Assembly (NCBI GenBank): GCA_029266425.1
Contig: JAQSWY010000030.1
Coordinates: 1 to 64,000, forward strand
Length of the DNA: 64,000 nucleotides
Direction of reading: 5' to 3'
From: Xanthobacteraceae bacterium
Lineage (GTDB): Bacteria > Pseudomonadota > Alphaproteobacteria > Rhizobiales > Xanthobacteraceae
This document shows positions 35,781 through 44,982 of this stretch, one piece after another. The notes below the pieces were generated by a model that saw only the letters and a list, made by a program, of their open reading frames with translations, was not told the DNA's origin and ran no database searches. The position numbers and the translations under genes were made by a program. Position 1 is the first letter of the stretch, and every line of letters starts with the position of its first letter.

Positions 35781-37625
35781 ATGGCCGATGCAACGATCCC
35801 GTCCAGCGTGAATGCCCGCCTCGGCGAGGTGACGGAACGGATCGTCAAGCGCTCGCACGATGCCCGCTCGCGCTATCTCGACCGCATCGTCGCCGCCGCG
35901 GACAAGGGGCCGAGCCGGCAAAAGCTCGGCTGCGCCAACCAGGCCCACGGCTTCGCCGCCTGCGGGCCGGGCGACAAGACCATGCTGCGCGAGGGAGGCG
36001 GCGCCAATCTCGCCATCGTCACCGCCTATAACGACATGCTCTCCGCCCACCAGCCCTATGAGCGCTATCCGGACCTGATCCGCGACGCCGCACGGGCGGC
36101 CGGTGGGGTCGCCCAGGTGGCGGGCGGCGTGCCGGCCATGTGCGATGGCGTGACCCAGGGCGAGGCCGGCATGGAGCTGTCGCTGTTCTCGCGCGACGTC
36201 ATCGCGCTCGCCACCGCGGTCGCGCTGTCCCACCAGACCTTCGACGCCGCGGTGTTCCTCGGCATCTGCGACAAGATCGTGCCCGGCCTCGTGATCGGCG
36301 CGCTCTCCTTCGGCCATCTGCCCACGGTGTTCATCCCCGCCGGGCCAATGACCTCGGGCCTGTCGAACGACGACAAGGCCAAGATCCGCCAGCTCTTCGC
36401 CGAGGGGAAGGTCGGCCGCGACGCGCTGCTCGAGGCGGAATCGCAGGCCTATCACGGCCCGGGCACCTGCACCTTCTACGGCACCGCCAACACCAACCAG
36501 ATGATGATGGAGATCATGGGCCTGCATCTGCCCGGCGCCTCCTTCGTCAATCCCAACACGCCGCTGCGCGATGCGCTCACCACCGCCGCTGCGGAGCGCG
36601 CCATGTCGATGACCGCGCTCGGCAATGACTACGTGCCCGTCGGCCGCATGCTGGACGAGAAGGCCTTCGTGAACGGCGTGGTCGGCCTGCACGCCACCGG
36701 CGGCTCGACCAACCATACGCTGCACATCGTCGCCATGGCGGCGGCGGCCGGCATCAAGCTGACCTGGGACGATTTCTCCGATCTCGCCGAGGTCACCCCG
36801 CTGCTCTGCCGCGTCTATCCGAACGGCAAGGCCGATGTGAACCATTTCCACGCCGCCGGCGGCATGGGCTACGTCATCCGCGAACTGATCTCCGACGGCA
36901 AGCTGCACCGCGACGTCGAGACGGTGTGGGGCGGCGGGCTCGACGCCTATATGCAGGAGCCCATGCTGAAGGCGGACGGCTCGCTCGGCTGGCGCGACGC
37001 CGCGAGCGCGAGCGGCGACGAGACCGTGCTGCGCGGGGCGGCCGCGCCCTTCCAGGCGACCGGCGGCCTGCGGCTGCTGACCGGCGATCTCGGCCGTGCG
37101 GTGATCAAGACCTCCGCCATCGCCAGCGAGCGCCACATCATCGAAGCCCCGGCCCGGGTCTTTCATTCGCAGGAAGCCCTCCAGGCCGCCTTCAAGGCCG
37201 GCAATCTCACCGGCGATTTCGTCGCCGTGGTGCGCTACCAGGGTCCGAAGGCCAACGGCATGCCGGAGCTGCACAAGCTGATGCCGCCGCTCGGCGTGTT
37301 GCAGGACCGCGGCCACAAGGTGGCCCTCGTCACCGACGGAAGGCTTTCCGGCGCCTCCGGCAAGGTGCCGGCGGCCATCCATGTGACGCCGGAAGCCGCC
37401 GACGGCGGCGCCATCGCCCTGATCCGCGACGGCGACCTGGTCCGGGTCGATGCCGTCGCCGGCACCCTGACCGTGCTGGTCGATCCCGTCACCTGGGCCG
37501 AGCGCGCCCCGGCGCCGGCGGACTTGTCGGCTTCCCATGTCGGTGTCGGCCGCGAGCTGTTCGCCAGCTTCCGTGCCGCGGTGGGTACGGCGGACACCGG
37601 AGCGACCATCTTCGCGATGGCGTGA
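35781..37625 (+). CDS. edd: Phosphogluconate dehydratase
   Basis: A 614-residue IlvD/Edd-family iron-sulfur dehydratase converting 6-phosphogluconate to 2-keto-3-deoxy-6-phosphogluconate. Signatures are [62 protein letters not shown] and [16 protein letters not shown]. The cluster Cys residues lie in [14 protein letters not shown] and ICDKIV. The start MADATIPSS has AAGGAGG 7 bases upstream and is preferred over an ATG 14 codons earlier. It follows zwf by 155 bases. Confidence 0.97.
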   Translation: MADATIPSSVNARLGEVTERIVKRSHDARSRYLDRIVAAADKGPSRQKLGCANQAHGFAACGPGDKTMLREGGGANLAIVTAYNDMLSAHQPYERYPDLIRDAARAAGGVAQVAGGVPAMCDGVTQGEAGMELSLFSRDVIALATAVALSHQTFDAAVFLGICDKIVPGLVIGALSFGHLPTVFIPAGPMTSGLSNDDKAKIRQLFAEGKVGRDALLEAESQAYHGPGTCTFYGTANTNQMMMEIMGLHLPGASFVNPNTPLRDALTTAAAERAMSMTALGNDYVPVGRMLDEKAFVNGVVGLHATGGSTNHTLHIVAMAAAAGIKLTWDDFSDLAEVTPLLCRVYPNGKADVNHFHAAGGMGYVIRELISDGKLHRDVETVWGGGLDAYMQEPMLKADGSLGWRDAASASGDETVLRGAAAPFQATGGLRLLTGDLGRAVIKTSAIASERHIIEAPARVFHSQEALQAAFKAGNLTGDFVAVVRYQGPKANGMPELHKLMPPLGVLQDRGHKVALVTDGRLSGASGKVPAAIHVTPEAADGGAIALIRDGDLVRVDAVAGTLTVLVDPVTWAERAPAPADLSASHVGVGRELFASFRAAVGTADTGATIFAMA

Positions 37626-37640
37626 CGCTATTCACGCAGT

Positions 37641-37788
37641 GTCATCCCGGACGACCGTCAGGCCGATCCGGGATCGTGCGACGTCTACGGACGGTTCCCG
37701 ATTTCGTCATGGCCGGCCTCGTGCCGGTCATCTCGATTCCTGATGCGCTGTCAAAGGTCGAGATCCCCGGCACAAGGCCGGGGATGAC
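37641..37788. repeat. Composite palindromic repeat (families A and D)
   Basis: It begins GTCATCCCGGACGACCG, passes through a family-D-like GTCATGGCCGGCCTCGTGCC block and ends GGCCGGGGATGAC. It fills the gap between the convergent edd and arfB genes and may stop transcription from both sides. Confidence 0.65.
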
Positions 37789-37813
37789 AGCCCCCCGGCG
37801 TGGATACGAGGGA

Positions 37814-38254
37814 TCAATCCTCCCCGCCGCCGCGCGGCTTGTCCTGCCGGAGCGCCTTGACGCCCGAACGGCGCGCCTTGGATTCCAGCCGCCGCACCTT
37901 GGAACCGAGCGTCGGACGGGTCGGCCGGCGCGTCACCGGGACCACACTCGCCGCCCGGATCAGCTCGATGAGCCGCTCCAGCGCATCCTCGCGGTTGCGC
38001 TCCTGGGTGCGGAAGCGCTGGGCGATGATGATGATGACGCCATCGCGGGTCATCCGCTTGCCGGCCAGCACTTTGAGCCGCGCCTTCAGGCCGTCGGGCA
38101 GATTGAGCGAGGCCATCGCGTCGAAACGGAGCTGCACTGCGGTCGAGAGCTTGTTGACGTTCTGCCCGCCTGGCCCCGAGGAGCGCACGAAGCTCTCCTC
38201 GATCTCCGCCTCGTCGAGGGCGATGGAGGGCGTGATCTCGATGCGGGGCGGCAT
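37814..38254 (-). CDS. arfB: Alternative ribosome-rescue factor ArfB (peptidyl-tRNA hydrolase)
   Basis: A 146-residue class I release-factor-like protein. The catalytic GGQ loop is in [15 protein letters not shown], and a basic Lys/Arg-rich tail ([22 protein letters not shown]) enters the mRNA channel of stalled ribosomes. It frees peptides from non-stop ribosomes without a stop codon. The size and tail separate it from RF1/RF2. It overlaps nothing, and the cNMP-binding gene lies 21 bases upstream on the same strand. Confidence 0.93.
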   Translation of the reverse strand: MPPRIEITPSIALDEAEIEESFVRSSGPGGQNVNKLSTAVQLRFDAMASLNLPDGLKARLKVLAGKRMTRDGVIIIIAQRFRTQERNREDALERLIELIRAASVVPVTRRPTRPTLGSKVRRLESKARRSGVKALRQDKPRGGGED

Positions 38255-38275
38255 GGCAGGGGATCGTCGCGCGGT

Positions 38276-38770
38276 TCAGTTGCGCGGCGCGCGCGGCGGT
38301 GGCTCGATGCGCTCGATGCGCCGGCGCACCCCGTCAATGCCGCTGACGGTCTCGGCCACCCGGTCCTGTAGTAGACGCGCGAGCCGCGCCGCCGCCTCCG
38401 GATAGCTCTCCAGCGTACGCCGAAAGATGCTGCGCGGAATTCGCAGCACATTGGAGAGCTCGGTTGCGGTCGCCGTCGCCGGCCGTTTGGTCTCGGTCAG
38501 CAGCGCCATCTCGCCGAGCAATGTGCCGGTCCCGATCGTGACCCCGGCGCTGCGGCGGCTGGCACGCAAGGTGCGGTCATGGGTGAGCGAGAAGGCCCCG
38601 CTCACCACCAGATAGGCGGAATCCGCCGCCTGCCCCTCGCGGAACAGGATGTCACCGCCGCGCACGATGCGGCTCTCGGCACTGATCGCGATGATGCGCA
38701 GCGCTTCCGGGCCGAGCAGGGCCAGCATCGGAATGCCGTTCAACAGGGCAATATCGTTCTCGATCGACAT
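38276..38770 (-). CDS. Cyclic nucleotide-binding domain protein
   Basis: A 164-residue protein with one cNMP-binding domain (residues ~15-130): [27 protein letters not shown] and [20 protein letters not shown], where the Gly-Glu and Arg residues would contact cAMP. No helix-turn-helix follows; the C-terminus is a single basic helix. It may be a sensor that acts through a partner. The response regulator gene lies 57 bases upstream on the same strand. Confidence 0.85.
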   Translation of the reverse strand: MSIENDIALLNGIPMLALLGPEALRIIAISAESRIVRGGDILFREGQAADSAYLVVSGAFSLTHDRTLRASRRSAGVTIGTGTLLGEMALLTETKRPATATATELSNVLRIPRSIFRRTLESYPEAAARLARLLQDRVAETVSGIDGVRRRIERIEPPPRAPRN

Positions 38771-38827
38771 CAGGCAGACGCGATTCGTACCAGCGGAGAC
38801 AGCCGGCGAATCACTCCGCCGGCACCA

Positions 38828-39514
38828 TTACGGTAGCAGCTTGTAGCCCCCGGCCTCGGTCGCAAGCAGATTGGGATGGGAGGGATCCTTCTCGATCTTC
38901 TGGCGCAGCCGGTAGATGTGGGTCTCCAGCGTATGCGTGGTGACGCCGGAATTATAGCCCCAGACCTCCTGTAGCAGGATCTCGCGCGCCACCGGCTTCT
39001 TGCCGGCGCGGTAGAGGTAACGCAGGATGGCCGTCTCCTTCTCGGTGAGGCGGATCTTCGAGTTGCGCTCGGTCACCAGCATCTTGGCGCCGGGCCGGAA
39101 GGTGTACGGCCCGATGGTGAACACCGCATCCTCGCTCGCCTCGTGCGAGCGCATCTGGGCGCGAATGCGGGCAAGCAGCACGGCGAAGCGGAACGGCTTC
39201 ACCACATAATCGTTGGCGCCGGCCTCCAGCCCCATGATGGTGTCGCTGTCGGTGTCGTGGCCGGTGAGCATGATGACCGGAGCCTTGAAGCCCTTGCCGC
39301 GCATCACGCGGACCGCATCGCGACCGTCCATGTCCGGCAGGCCGACATCCATCAGCACCAGATCGACGCGGGCGGCATCGACTTCGTCGATCGCGGCCTT
39401 GGCCGAATCGACCGCCACCGTCTCGAACTCGTCCTGCAGGGTGAGTTGCTCGACGAGCGCCTCCCGCAGTTCATTGTCGTCGTCTACCACCAGGATGCGT
39501 TGGGCGTTGGCCAT
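38828..39514 (-). CDS. OmpR/PhoB-family response regulator
   Basis: A 228-residue regulator: receiver domain (residues 1-120) with DDD near the N-terminus, the phospho-acceptor Asp in LVLMDVGLPDMDG, Thr in MLTGHD and Lys in VVKPF; and a C-terminal winged helix (SKIRLTEKETAILRYL, VWGYNSGVTTHTLETHIYRLRQK). It resembles CenR-type cell-envelope regulators of alphaproteobacteria, but I am not certain. No histidine kinase is adjacent. It is divergent from the L,D-transpeptidase gene, which suits an envelope role (inference). Confidence 0.9.
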   Translation of the reverse strand: MANAQRILVVDDDNELREALVEQLTLQDEFETVAVDSAKAAIDEVDAARVDLVLMDVGLPDMDGRDAVRVMRGKGFKAPVIMLTGHDTDSDTIMGLEAGANDYVVKPFRFAVLLARIRAQMRSHEASEDAVFTIGPYTFRPGAKMLVTERNSKIRLTEKETAILRYLYRAGKKPVAREILLQEVWGYNSGVTTHTLETHIYRLRQKIEKDPSHPNLLATEAGGYKLLP

Positions 39515-39561
39515 ATGACTTTCCCGAAACGTGACTTAAACCGCCCCTTCAACGATATAGG

Positions 39562-40215
39562 ATGCGTGCGCGGCTTTCCGCAGTAGGACAGGCGCGCCCT
39601 TTCGGGCAAGCGCCGAGGCTCGGCTCGCGCCTGCGACCTCGGGCTCGTGACGTGATCGTGAACGCAAAACGCGCGAAGAAGAAGGCCTTTGTACGAAAAT
39701 CAACGCCGTTGCGCGTGGTACGCCGGCCCGGCGAGACCCATCGCGGCCTCGCCTTCTGGCACGGACGGGCAATGCCGGTAGCCCTCGGCCCTACCGGGAT
39801 ACGCCATGCCAAGCGCGAGGGCGACGGCGCCACCCCCGCCGGCCTCTGGCATGTCGAGCGGCTGCTGTGGCGGGCCGATCATGGCCGCCGGCCGGTGACT
39901 AGCCTTCCCGCCCGGCGCCTGCGGCCCGACGACGGCTGGTGCGACGACCCTGCGGACCGCTGCTACAATCGCCCGGTGCGCCTGCCCTATCGTGCCTCGC
40001 ACGAGGAGATGTGGCGCGGCGACGCGCTCTACGACCTCGTCGTCGTGCTCGACCACAACGCCCGCCCGCGCAAGGCACAGGGAGGCTCGGCGGTGTTCCT
40101 GCATCTGGCCCGCCCCGGCTTCACGCCGACCGCCGGCTGCATCGCCTTCCGCCCCGCAGACCTGCGCCGCCTGCTGAAGGACATGAGGGCCGGGACCCGG
40201 CTCAAGGTCGGGTAG
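39562..40215 (+). CDS. L,D-transpeptidase catalytic (YkuD) domain protein
   Basis: A 217-residue protein with a YkuD-type domain: GVTIRH-like GPTGIRHAKREGDGATPAG, then DHNARPRKAQGGSAVFLHLARPGFTPTAGCIAF, with His in FLHLA and the catalytic Cys in TAGCIA. Such enzymes form 3-3 peptidoglycan cross-links or attach proteins to the wall. No clear signal peptide is visible; the first ~30 residues are basic and poorly conserved, so the true start may be a GTG near 39651-39657. It is divergent from the response regulator gene. Confidence 0.82.
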   Translation: MRARLSAVGQARPFGQAPRLGSRLRPRARDVIVNAKRAKKKAFVRKSTPLRVVRRPGETHRGLAFWHGRAMPVALGPTGIRHAKREGDGATPAGLWHVERLLWRADHGRRPVTSLPARRLRPDDGWCDDPADRCYNRPVRLPYRASHEEMWRGDALYDLVVVLDHNARPRKAQGGSAVFLHLARPGFTPTAGCIAFRPADLRRLLKDMRAGTRLKVG

Positions 40216-40328
40216 AGCCCTTTCCGTTCGGATGGAAACATCCGAACGACAGATAAGTGCTCTAGATTCAATAAGCTGGAGCAATTCCTCTTCGATCAGA
40301 TGATTCCATCCGATCGGGAAATGCTCTA
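40214..40328. repeat. Interspersed repeat, family E (copy 2)
   Basis: About 115 bases, from AGAGCCCTTTCCGTTCGG through AAGTGCTCTAGATTC and AGCTGGAGCAATTCCTC to GGGAAATGCTCTA. It aligns with copy 1 at 32154-32270. Its terminal GCTCTAG is interrupted by the IS5-type remnant. Confidence 0.75.
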
Positions 40329-40669
40329 GGCTGTAGTGACGAATTAATCATTTGATCCAGAGCATGATGCTGACGAGCTTGATGAAGCCGAGGAAGTTGG
40401 CGGCGAGCTTGTCGTATCGGGTTGCGATGCGGCGCCATTGCTTGAGGCGGGCGAAGAAGCCCTCGATGCCCCAGCGGTTCTTGTAGGCGATCTTGTCGTC
40501 GGCGGGATGACAGGCTCGCCGCCTTGGTCGAGGGTCAGGTCGTGAAGACTATCGGCGTCATAGGCGCGGTCGTAAAACCCCGCCTTCCACGCCAGCCTCC
40601 AAAAGCCAGCGTTGAATCCGATTTGAGCTCCCTTGGGAATCCCTCAAACCCTAAATTGTCACTACGGCC
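40329..40669. mobile_element. Degraded IS5-family element with terminal inverted repeats
   Basis: 341 bases bounded by GGCTGTAGTGAC (left) and its near-complement GTCACTACGGCC (right), flanked by TA on both sides (40327-40328 and 40670-40671), as IS5/IS427-type elements leave. Inside, the minus strand encodes the last part of a DDE transposase. The left two-thirds of the transposase gene is missing, so the element cannot move by itself. Confidence 0.85.
40348..40600 (-). pseudogene. IS5-type transposase C-terminal fragment (frameshifted)
   Basis: The minus strand reads FYDRAYDADSLHDLTLDQGG and EPVIPP, then after a frameshift near 40505 KIAYKNRWGIEGFFARLKQW, RRIATRYDKLAANFLGFIKL and a stop at 40348-40350. 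The Arg/Lys-rich C-terminus and the Glu in WGIEGFF fit IS5-group transposases. Confidence 0.85.
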
Positions 40670-40713
40670 TAGAGCCGAACTCAAGCAAAGCTCGAGCAAA
40701 GCCGGAGCCTGGC

Positions 40714-41856
40714 TCAAGCGGCGCTAATTTCTCGTGACGTCCTGACCAGCGCGGCGAAGGCCGTCGGCCGGGGAGCAATGCCCAGCCCCGGCTCGTCGGT
40801 GATCGATACCGTCCCGTCCGGGTTGATCGGCGGGCGGCCGAGCGCATCGAACAGCGGATGCGGTCCCATGTCGTATTCGAGATAGGGCATGGGCGGAGCC
40901 GCTCCCGCCGGCAATTCCGGCTGCGCGGCGGCGAAATGCATAGCCGCGTAGAGATTGACCGAGCTACCCCACACATGCGGCACCACCGGCCGATCGTACA
41001 GCTCGGCCAGGGCCGCCACGCGTCCGACGCCGGTCAGCCCACCGCAGATCGCGATATCCGGTTGCAGTACGTCCATGGAGCCGGAGGCCAGGAACGGCTG
41101 GAAGGCGCGAGCGTCGCTATAGGTTTCCCCGCCTGCCAAAGCCGGCTCGAGCCGTCCCGCCAGCAACCGATAACCTTCGAGATCGCCCGGCGTGGTCGGC
41201 TCCTCGATCCAGAGCGGGCGCGATTCCGCCATGCGCTCGCTCGCATCCAGCGCCGCGCGCGGGCTGTAGGCCTGGTTGAAATCGACCATCAGTGTCGCGT
41301 CATCGCCCATCAGCCGGCGGATCCTCGCAGCGATCGCTGCGTCCTCCTTCGGGTGGAAGCCGCTGCGCAGCTTGATCGCCTTGAACCCGGCCTCCAGATA
41401 GAAGGCCGCCTCGCGCTCGAACTCGCGATACGGGTTGCCGCCGGGCTTGAAGAAGGGCCCGCTGGCATAAGCGGGCACCCGCTCGCGCAGCGCGCCACCC
41501 AGCACCGTCGAGAGGGGCACTTCCCTCAGACGGGCCGCAAGATCATGGAGTGCCATGTCGAGCGCGGCGACCGCCATGCGCGATGCCCCCTCACTGCCGG
41601 TGGCGGCGCACATCTCATGCCAGAGCCGGCCGACCTTCATCGCATCCTGGCCGAGCACAAGGGGCGCGAGCCGCGATTCGATGATCGCGGCAGCGGCCCC
41701 CGGCAAGGCCCAGGTCTCGCCCCAGCCGGCAACGCCCGAGCGATCGACTACCTCCACCAGCAGCGTCTCCCGCGACTGGAAGAAGACGAGGGCGTTGCCG
41801 ATGGTCTCAGGAAGAGGCGCGACGAGGTGATAGAGCCGGATGGCCTTGATGGTCAT
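40714..41856 (-). CDS. Enolase-superfamily (mandelate racemase/muconate lactonizing) enzyme
   Basis: A 380-residue enzyme with N-terminal capping domain and TIM-barrel. Metal ligands are Asp in LMVDFNQAY, Glu in LWIEEPTTPGD and Glu in ALAGGETYSD; the Asp/His dyad is QPDIAICGG and VPHVWGSSVN, as in the mandelate racemase subgroup. The usual K-x-K appears as K-x-R (FKAIKLRSG). A sugar-acid dehydratase or racemase is likely. Its ATG overlaps the stop of the MFS transporter gene (ATGA), so transport and turnover of one substrate are linked. Confidence 0.88.
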   Translation of the reverse strand: MTIKAIRLYHLVAPLPETIGNALVFFQSRETLLVEVVDRSGVAGWGETWALPGAAAAIIESRLAPLVLGQDAMKVGRLWHEMCAATGSEGASRMAVAALDMALHDLAARLREVPLSTVLGGALRERVPAYASGPFFKPGGNPYREFEREAAFYLEAGFKAIKLRSGFHPKEDAAIAARIRRLMGDDATLMVDFNQAYSPRAALDASERMAESRPLWIEEPTTPGDLEGYRLLAGRLEPALAGGETYSDARAFQPFLASGSMDVLQPDIAICGGLTGVGRVAALAELYDRPVVPHVWGSSVNLYAAMHFAAAQPELPAGAAPPMPYLEYDMGPHPLFDALGRPPINPDGTVSITDEPGLGIAPRPTAFAALVRTSREISAA

Positions 41857-43175
41857 GCGGTTGCCTTGGGTGCGGTGGCCTTGGTGGTGCTCGAAGCCGG
41901 GTGGATCAGATCGCGCATGCTGTGGCCGAGCACCAGGATCGCCCCGGACGTCACGGCCATGGCGATCGACAGGAACAGCAGGGCGCCGCTGAATCCCCCG
42001 GTGGCATCGCGCACCCAGCCGATGATGGTCGGGCCGAAAAAGCCGCCCGTGCTGCCGATCGAATTGATCAGGGCGATCCCCGCCGCCGCGGCGGTGCCGG
42101 TGAGCAGCGTGGTCGGGAAGATCCAGATATTGGGCGAGGCGCCACCGATGCCCGCGGCCCCGATCGTCAGGCCGACGAGGCCGAGCACGGGCGACTGCGT
42201 CATCGCTGCCAGCAGGAAGCCGGCCGCGCTCACCAGGAACGGGCCGGCGGCGTGCCAGACGCGCTCGCCGGTGCGGTCGGCATGGCGTCCCACCACAATC
42301 ATCGCGATCGCCATGAAGGTGGCCGGAATCGCGGTGACGAAGCCGGTCTGCAGGTTGCTGAGGCCGAACGCCTTGACGAATTGTGGCATCCAGATCGCGA
42401 TGCCGGTGGTGCCCATGACGAGGCCGACGGCGATGAAGCACATCAGCAGGACGCGCGGATCGGCCAGCGCCTTGCCGACGGAGAACTTGCCCTTCGCTTC
42501 CTGTGCGGCGCGCTCGGTCTCCAGGCGCCGCGACAGCCAGTCCCGCTCGTCGGGCGCGAGGAAGCCCGCGGTGCGCGGCGTCTCCGGCAGCGCGGCCAGG
42601 ACGACGAAGCCCATGACGACCGCCGGTATGGCCTCGATGATGAACATCCATTGCCACCCGGCAAGGCCGTGGACGCCGGCCATGTGCTCGACGATCAGGC
42701 TGGAAATGGGCGCGCCGATGACCGACGACATCGGCACTGCGATGTTGAAGGTCGCGAACATCCGCGCCCGGTAGGCGCGGGGAAACCACAGCGTCATGTA
42801 GAAGATGATGCCGGGGAAGAAGCCGGCTTCCGCCGCACCCAGCAGCAGGCGGACGATATAGAAGCTCGCCGGATTCCAGACGAAGGCCGTCAGGCCGGAC
42901 AGAATGCCCCAGGTGATCAGGATCCGGGCGATCCAGACACGTGCGCCGAAGCGCACCAGCAGCAGATTGCTCGGCAGTTCGCAGAGTATGTAGCCGAGGA
43001 AGAAGATGCCGGCGCCGAAGCCGAAGGCTGAGGCGGAGAAGCCGAGATCCTGGTTCATCGTCAGCGCAGCGAAGCCGATGTTCACCCGGTCCAGGAACGC
43101 GGCGAAGTAGCAGACGATGATGATCGGCAGGATGCGCCATGCCGCCTTTGAGACGATGTCGGCCCGTTCTTCCAT
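41853..43175 (-). CDS. MFS transporter, anion:cation symporter family
   Basis: A 440-residue, 12-helix major facilitator with the ACS-family pattern: YFAAFLDRVNIGFAALTMN in helix 1, ELPSNLLLVRFGARVWIAR with the loop 2-3 motif, and YRARMFATFNIAVPMSSVIG. This family imports tartrate, phthalate, glucarate and similar organic acids. The start MEERADIVSK has AGGAGG 9 bases upstream; an ATG 24 codons earlier lies in the regulatory region. It forms an operon with the enolase-superfamily gene. Confidence 0.92.
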   Translation of the reverse strand: MEERADIVSKAAWRILPIIIVCYFAAFLDRVNIGFAALTMNQDLGFSASAFGFGAGIFFLGYILCELPSNLLLVRFGARVWIARILITWGILSGLTAFVWNPASFYIVRLLLGAAEAGFFPGIIFYMTLWFPRAYRARMFATFNIAVPMSSVIGAPISSLIVEHMAGVHGLAGWQWMFIIEAIPAVVMGFVVLAALPETPRTAGFLAPDERDWLSRRLETERAAQEAKGKFSVGKALADPRVLLMCFIAVGLVMGTTGIAIWMPQFVKAFGLSNLQTGFVTAIPATFMAIAMIVVGRHADRTGERVWHAAGPFLVSAAGFLLAAMTQSPVLGLVGLTIGAAGIGGASPNIWIFPTTLLTGTAAAAGIALINSIGSTGGFFGPTIIGWVRDATGGFSGALLFLSIAMAVTSGAILVLGHSMRDLIHPASSTTKATAPKATA

Positions 43176-43228
43176 TGGACAACCCTCCTGTCGCGGTCTG
43201 TGCCGCTTGAAGGGAAAGTTTATTAATG

Positions 43229-43245
43229 GATTGACTTTTCCAATC
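43229..43245. promoter_or_regulatory. LysR-type T-N11-A operator candidate
   Basis: GATTG-N7-CAATC is a perfect 5-bp inverted repeat that contains the T-N11-A LysR core. It lies in the divergent space between the MFS and LysR genes, about 55 bases upstream of the MFS start. Confidence 0.55.
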
Positions 43246-43272
43246 AAATGGGATGTTCAAAACTTGGTATAT

Positions 43273-43284
43273 TTGGAAATCCAA
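43273..43284. promoter_or_regulatory. Second palindrome at the LysR gene start
   Basis: TTGG-AAAT-CCAA, flanked by ATAT and TAT, lies immediately before the preferred ATG at 43286. It may be an autorepression site of the LysR regulator. Confidence 0.45.
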
Positions 43285-43285
43285 T

Positions 43286-44185
43286 ATGCGGCCCTCGCTG
43301 GCGCAGCTCGAAGCCTTCTTCTGGACGGTGGAGTTCGGCTCCGCGCAACGCGCCGCGCGCCATCTGAACATCGCCCAGCCGACCATCTCGCTCCGCCTGA
43401 AGGAGCTGAGCGACCATCTCGGCATCGCGCTGCTCGAGCGGACCGGGCGGGGGCTTCGGGCGACGCCGGAAGGGCGGGCCCTGCTGCCGCGGGTGGCGAC
43501 GGTTCTGGCGGAGCTGCGCGGGATCGTCGGCCACGACCCGGCACGGGAGATCGTCGGCCCGATCCGCGTCGGCCTGGCCGAAGGCTTCGCCGTCACCTGT
43601 CTCGCCCCGTTGCTGGGGGCGCTGCTCGAGGACCATCCGGGGCTCCAGCCCGAATGGTTTGTCTCCACCAGCACCACCCTCGAGGCGCAGTTGCTCCGCG
43701 ACGGCCTCGATGTCGGTGTGCTCCTCAACCCGATCGGCGACGAGCGCCTGACGATGATCGCCCTCGGCGCCCAGCCGACCGCCTGGGCCGCCCCGACCGC
43801 ATGGGGGCTGAAGGGACCGCTCACGCCTCAGGATATCTGGTCGCAGCCCATCATCTCGAACCCGCCGCCATCGGCCATGCATCGCCAGGTCACCGGCTGG
43901 TTCGCCGCGGCAGGCTTGTCGCCGTCACGGCTCAGCGTCTGTTCGAGCGTCGCGGTGATCGCCGAGCTCGTTGCCGAAGGCATCGGCATGAGCGTGCTCC
44001 CCGAACGCATGGTGGCGCGGCTGGTCACTGAGGGTTCCATCCAGCTCGTCGCTACCAATCCGCCGGTCGAGGATGGCCGCCTGTTCATCGTCTCGCGCGC
44101 CGGCAGTGAGGACGCCAAGGTCGAGGCGATCTCGGCCACCATCAAACGGGTGCTGCAGCAGATCGGCTATCTTCGAAGCCGCTGA
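43286..44185 (+). CDS. LysR family transcriptional regulator
   Basis: A 299-residue regulator. The winged helix is at the N-terminus (LAQLEAFFWTVEFGSAQRAA, LNIAQPTISLRLKELSDHLG); the rest is the two-lobed periplasmic-binding-like effector domain. The start MRPSLAQLE matches the family; an ATG at 43253 would add 11 residues, and neither has a strong ribosome site. It is divergent from the MFS/enolase operon with two palindromes between, so it most likely controls that operon in response to the imported acid. Confidence 0.9.
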   Translation: MRPSLAQLEAFFWTVEFGSAQRAARHLNIAQPTISLRLKELSDHLGIALLERTGRGLRATPEGRALLPRVATVLAELRGIVGHDPAREIVGPIRVGLAEGFAVTCLAPLLGALLEDHPGLQPEWFVSTSTTLEAQLLRDGLDVGVLLNPIGDERLTMIALGAQPTAWAAPTAWGLKGPLTPQDIWSQPIISNPPPSAMHRQVTGWFAAAGLSPSRLSVCSSVAVIAELVAEGIGMSVLPERMVARLVTEGSIQLVATNPPVEDGRLFIVSRAGSEDAKVEAISATIKRVLQQIGYLRSR

Positions 44186-44216
44186 GCTTGCCCGCCCCGC
44201 GGATCGAGCAAGGGCC

Positions 44217-44879
44217 TTAGCGCGCGCCGAAGATGGCGCTGCCGACCCGCACATAGGTGGCGCCGAGCGCGATCGCCTTCTCGTAGTCGCCGCTCATGCC
44301 CATGGAGAGCTCGCGCAGCCCGTTGCGCCGGGCGATGGTGGCGAGCAGGCCGAAATGCGGGGCGACCGGCTCATCAAGCGGCGGGATGCACATCATCCCC
44401 TCGATAGCCAATTTGTGCTCGTCGCGGCAGCGGGCAATGAAGGCGTCGGCCTCCCCTGGTGCAATCCCGGCCTTTTGCGGCTCCTCCCCGGTGTTCACCT
44501 GGATGAGCAGGCGCGGCGGCGCGTGATCGAGCCGAGCGATCTCTTTCGCCAGTGTTGCGGCGAGGGATTCCCGGTCCACTGTGTGGATCACTTCGAACAG
44601 CGCCAGCGCCTCGCGCACCTTGTTGGTCTGCAACGGGCCGATCAGGTGCAGTTCGATATCGGGAAAGCGCTCCTTGAGCGCCGGCCACTTGCCTTTCGCT
44701 TCCTGCACCCGGTTCTCGCCGAACACGCGCTGCCCGGCCTCAACCGCCGGCATGATGTGCTCGGCCTCGAACGTCTTCGACACCGCGACGAGCCTCACCC
44801 CGGCCGGATCGCGCCCGGCGTCGCGGCACGCCCGGGTTATGGTGCCGCGCACCTCGGCGAGACCTTCCGCGACGTTCAT
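44217..44879 (-). CDS. YggS-family PLP homeostasis protein
   Basis: A 220-residue pyridoxal-phosphate-binding TIM-barrel protein. The Lys that binds PLP is in RLVAVSKTFEAEHI; other family marks are GQRVFGENRVQEAKGKW, LHLIGPLQTNKVREAL, and the C-terminal LRELSMGMSGDYEKAIALGATYVRVGSAIFG. It keeps free PLP in balance and has no known catalytic reaction. The start MNVAEGLAE is preferred over a frame opening 40 codons earlier. Confidence 0.94.
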   Translation of the reverse strand: MNVAEGLAEVRGTITRACRDAGRDPAGVRLVAVSKTFEAEHIMPAVEAGQRVFGENRVQEAKGKWPALKERFPDIELHLIGPLQTNKVREALALFEVIHTVDRESLAATLAKEIARLDHAPPRLLIQVNTGEEPQKAGIAPGEADAFIARCRDEHKLAIEGMMCIPPLDEPVAPHFGLLATIARRNGLRELSMGMSGDYEKAIALGATYVRVGSAIFGAR

Positions 44880-44982
44880 GGCAGTCTCCCCACTGGAGCC
44901 CGAACCGATCAGGCTGGACCAGCCTGATCGGTAAATCCGGCCCTGAACTTCAACAATGAGCACCCGCCGGGAGGGAAGGCGA

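Noticed and set aside
41857..43824. Long minus-strand open frame upstream of and continuous with the enolase-superfamily gene
   Set aside because: It overlaps the MFS and LysR genes in another frame and shows no family motif; the real start is the ATG at 41856 coupled to the MFS stop.
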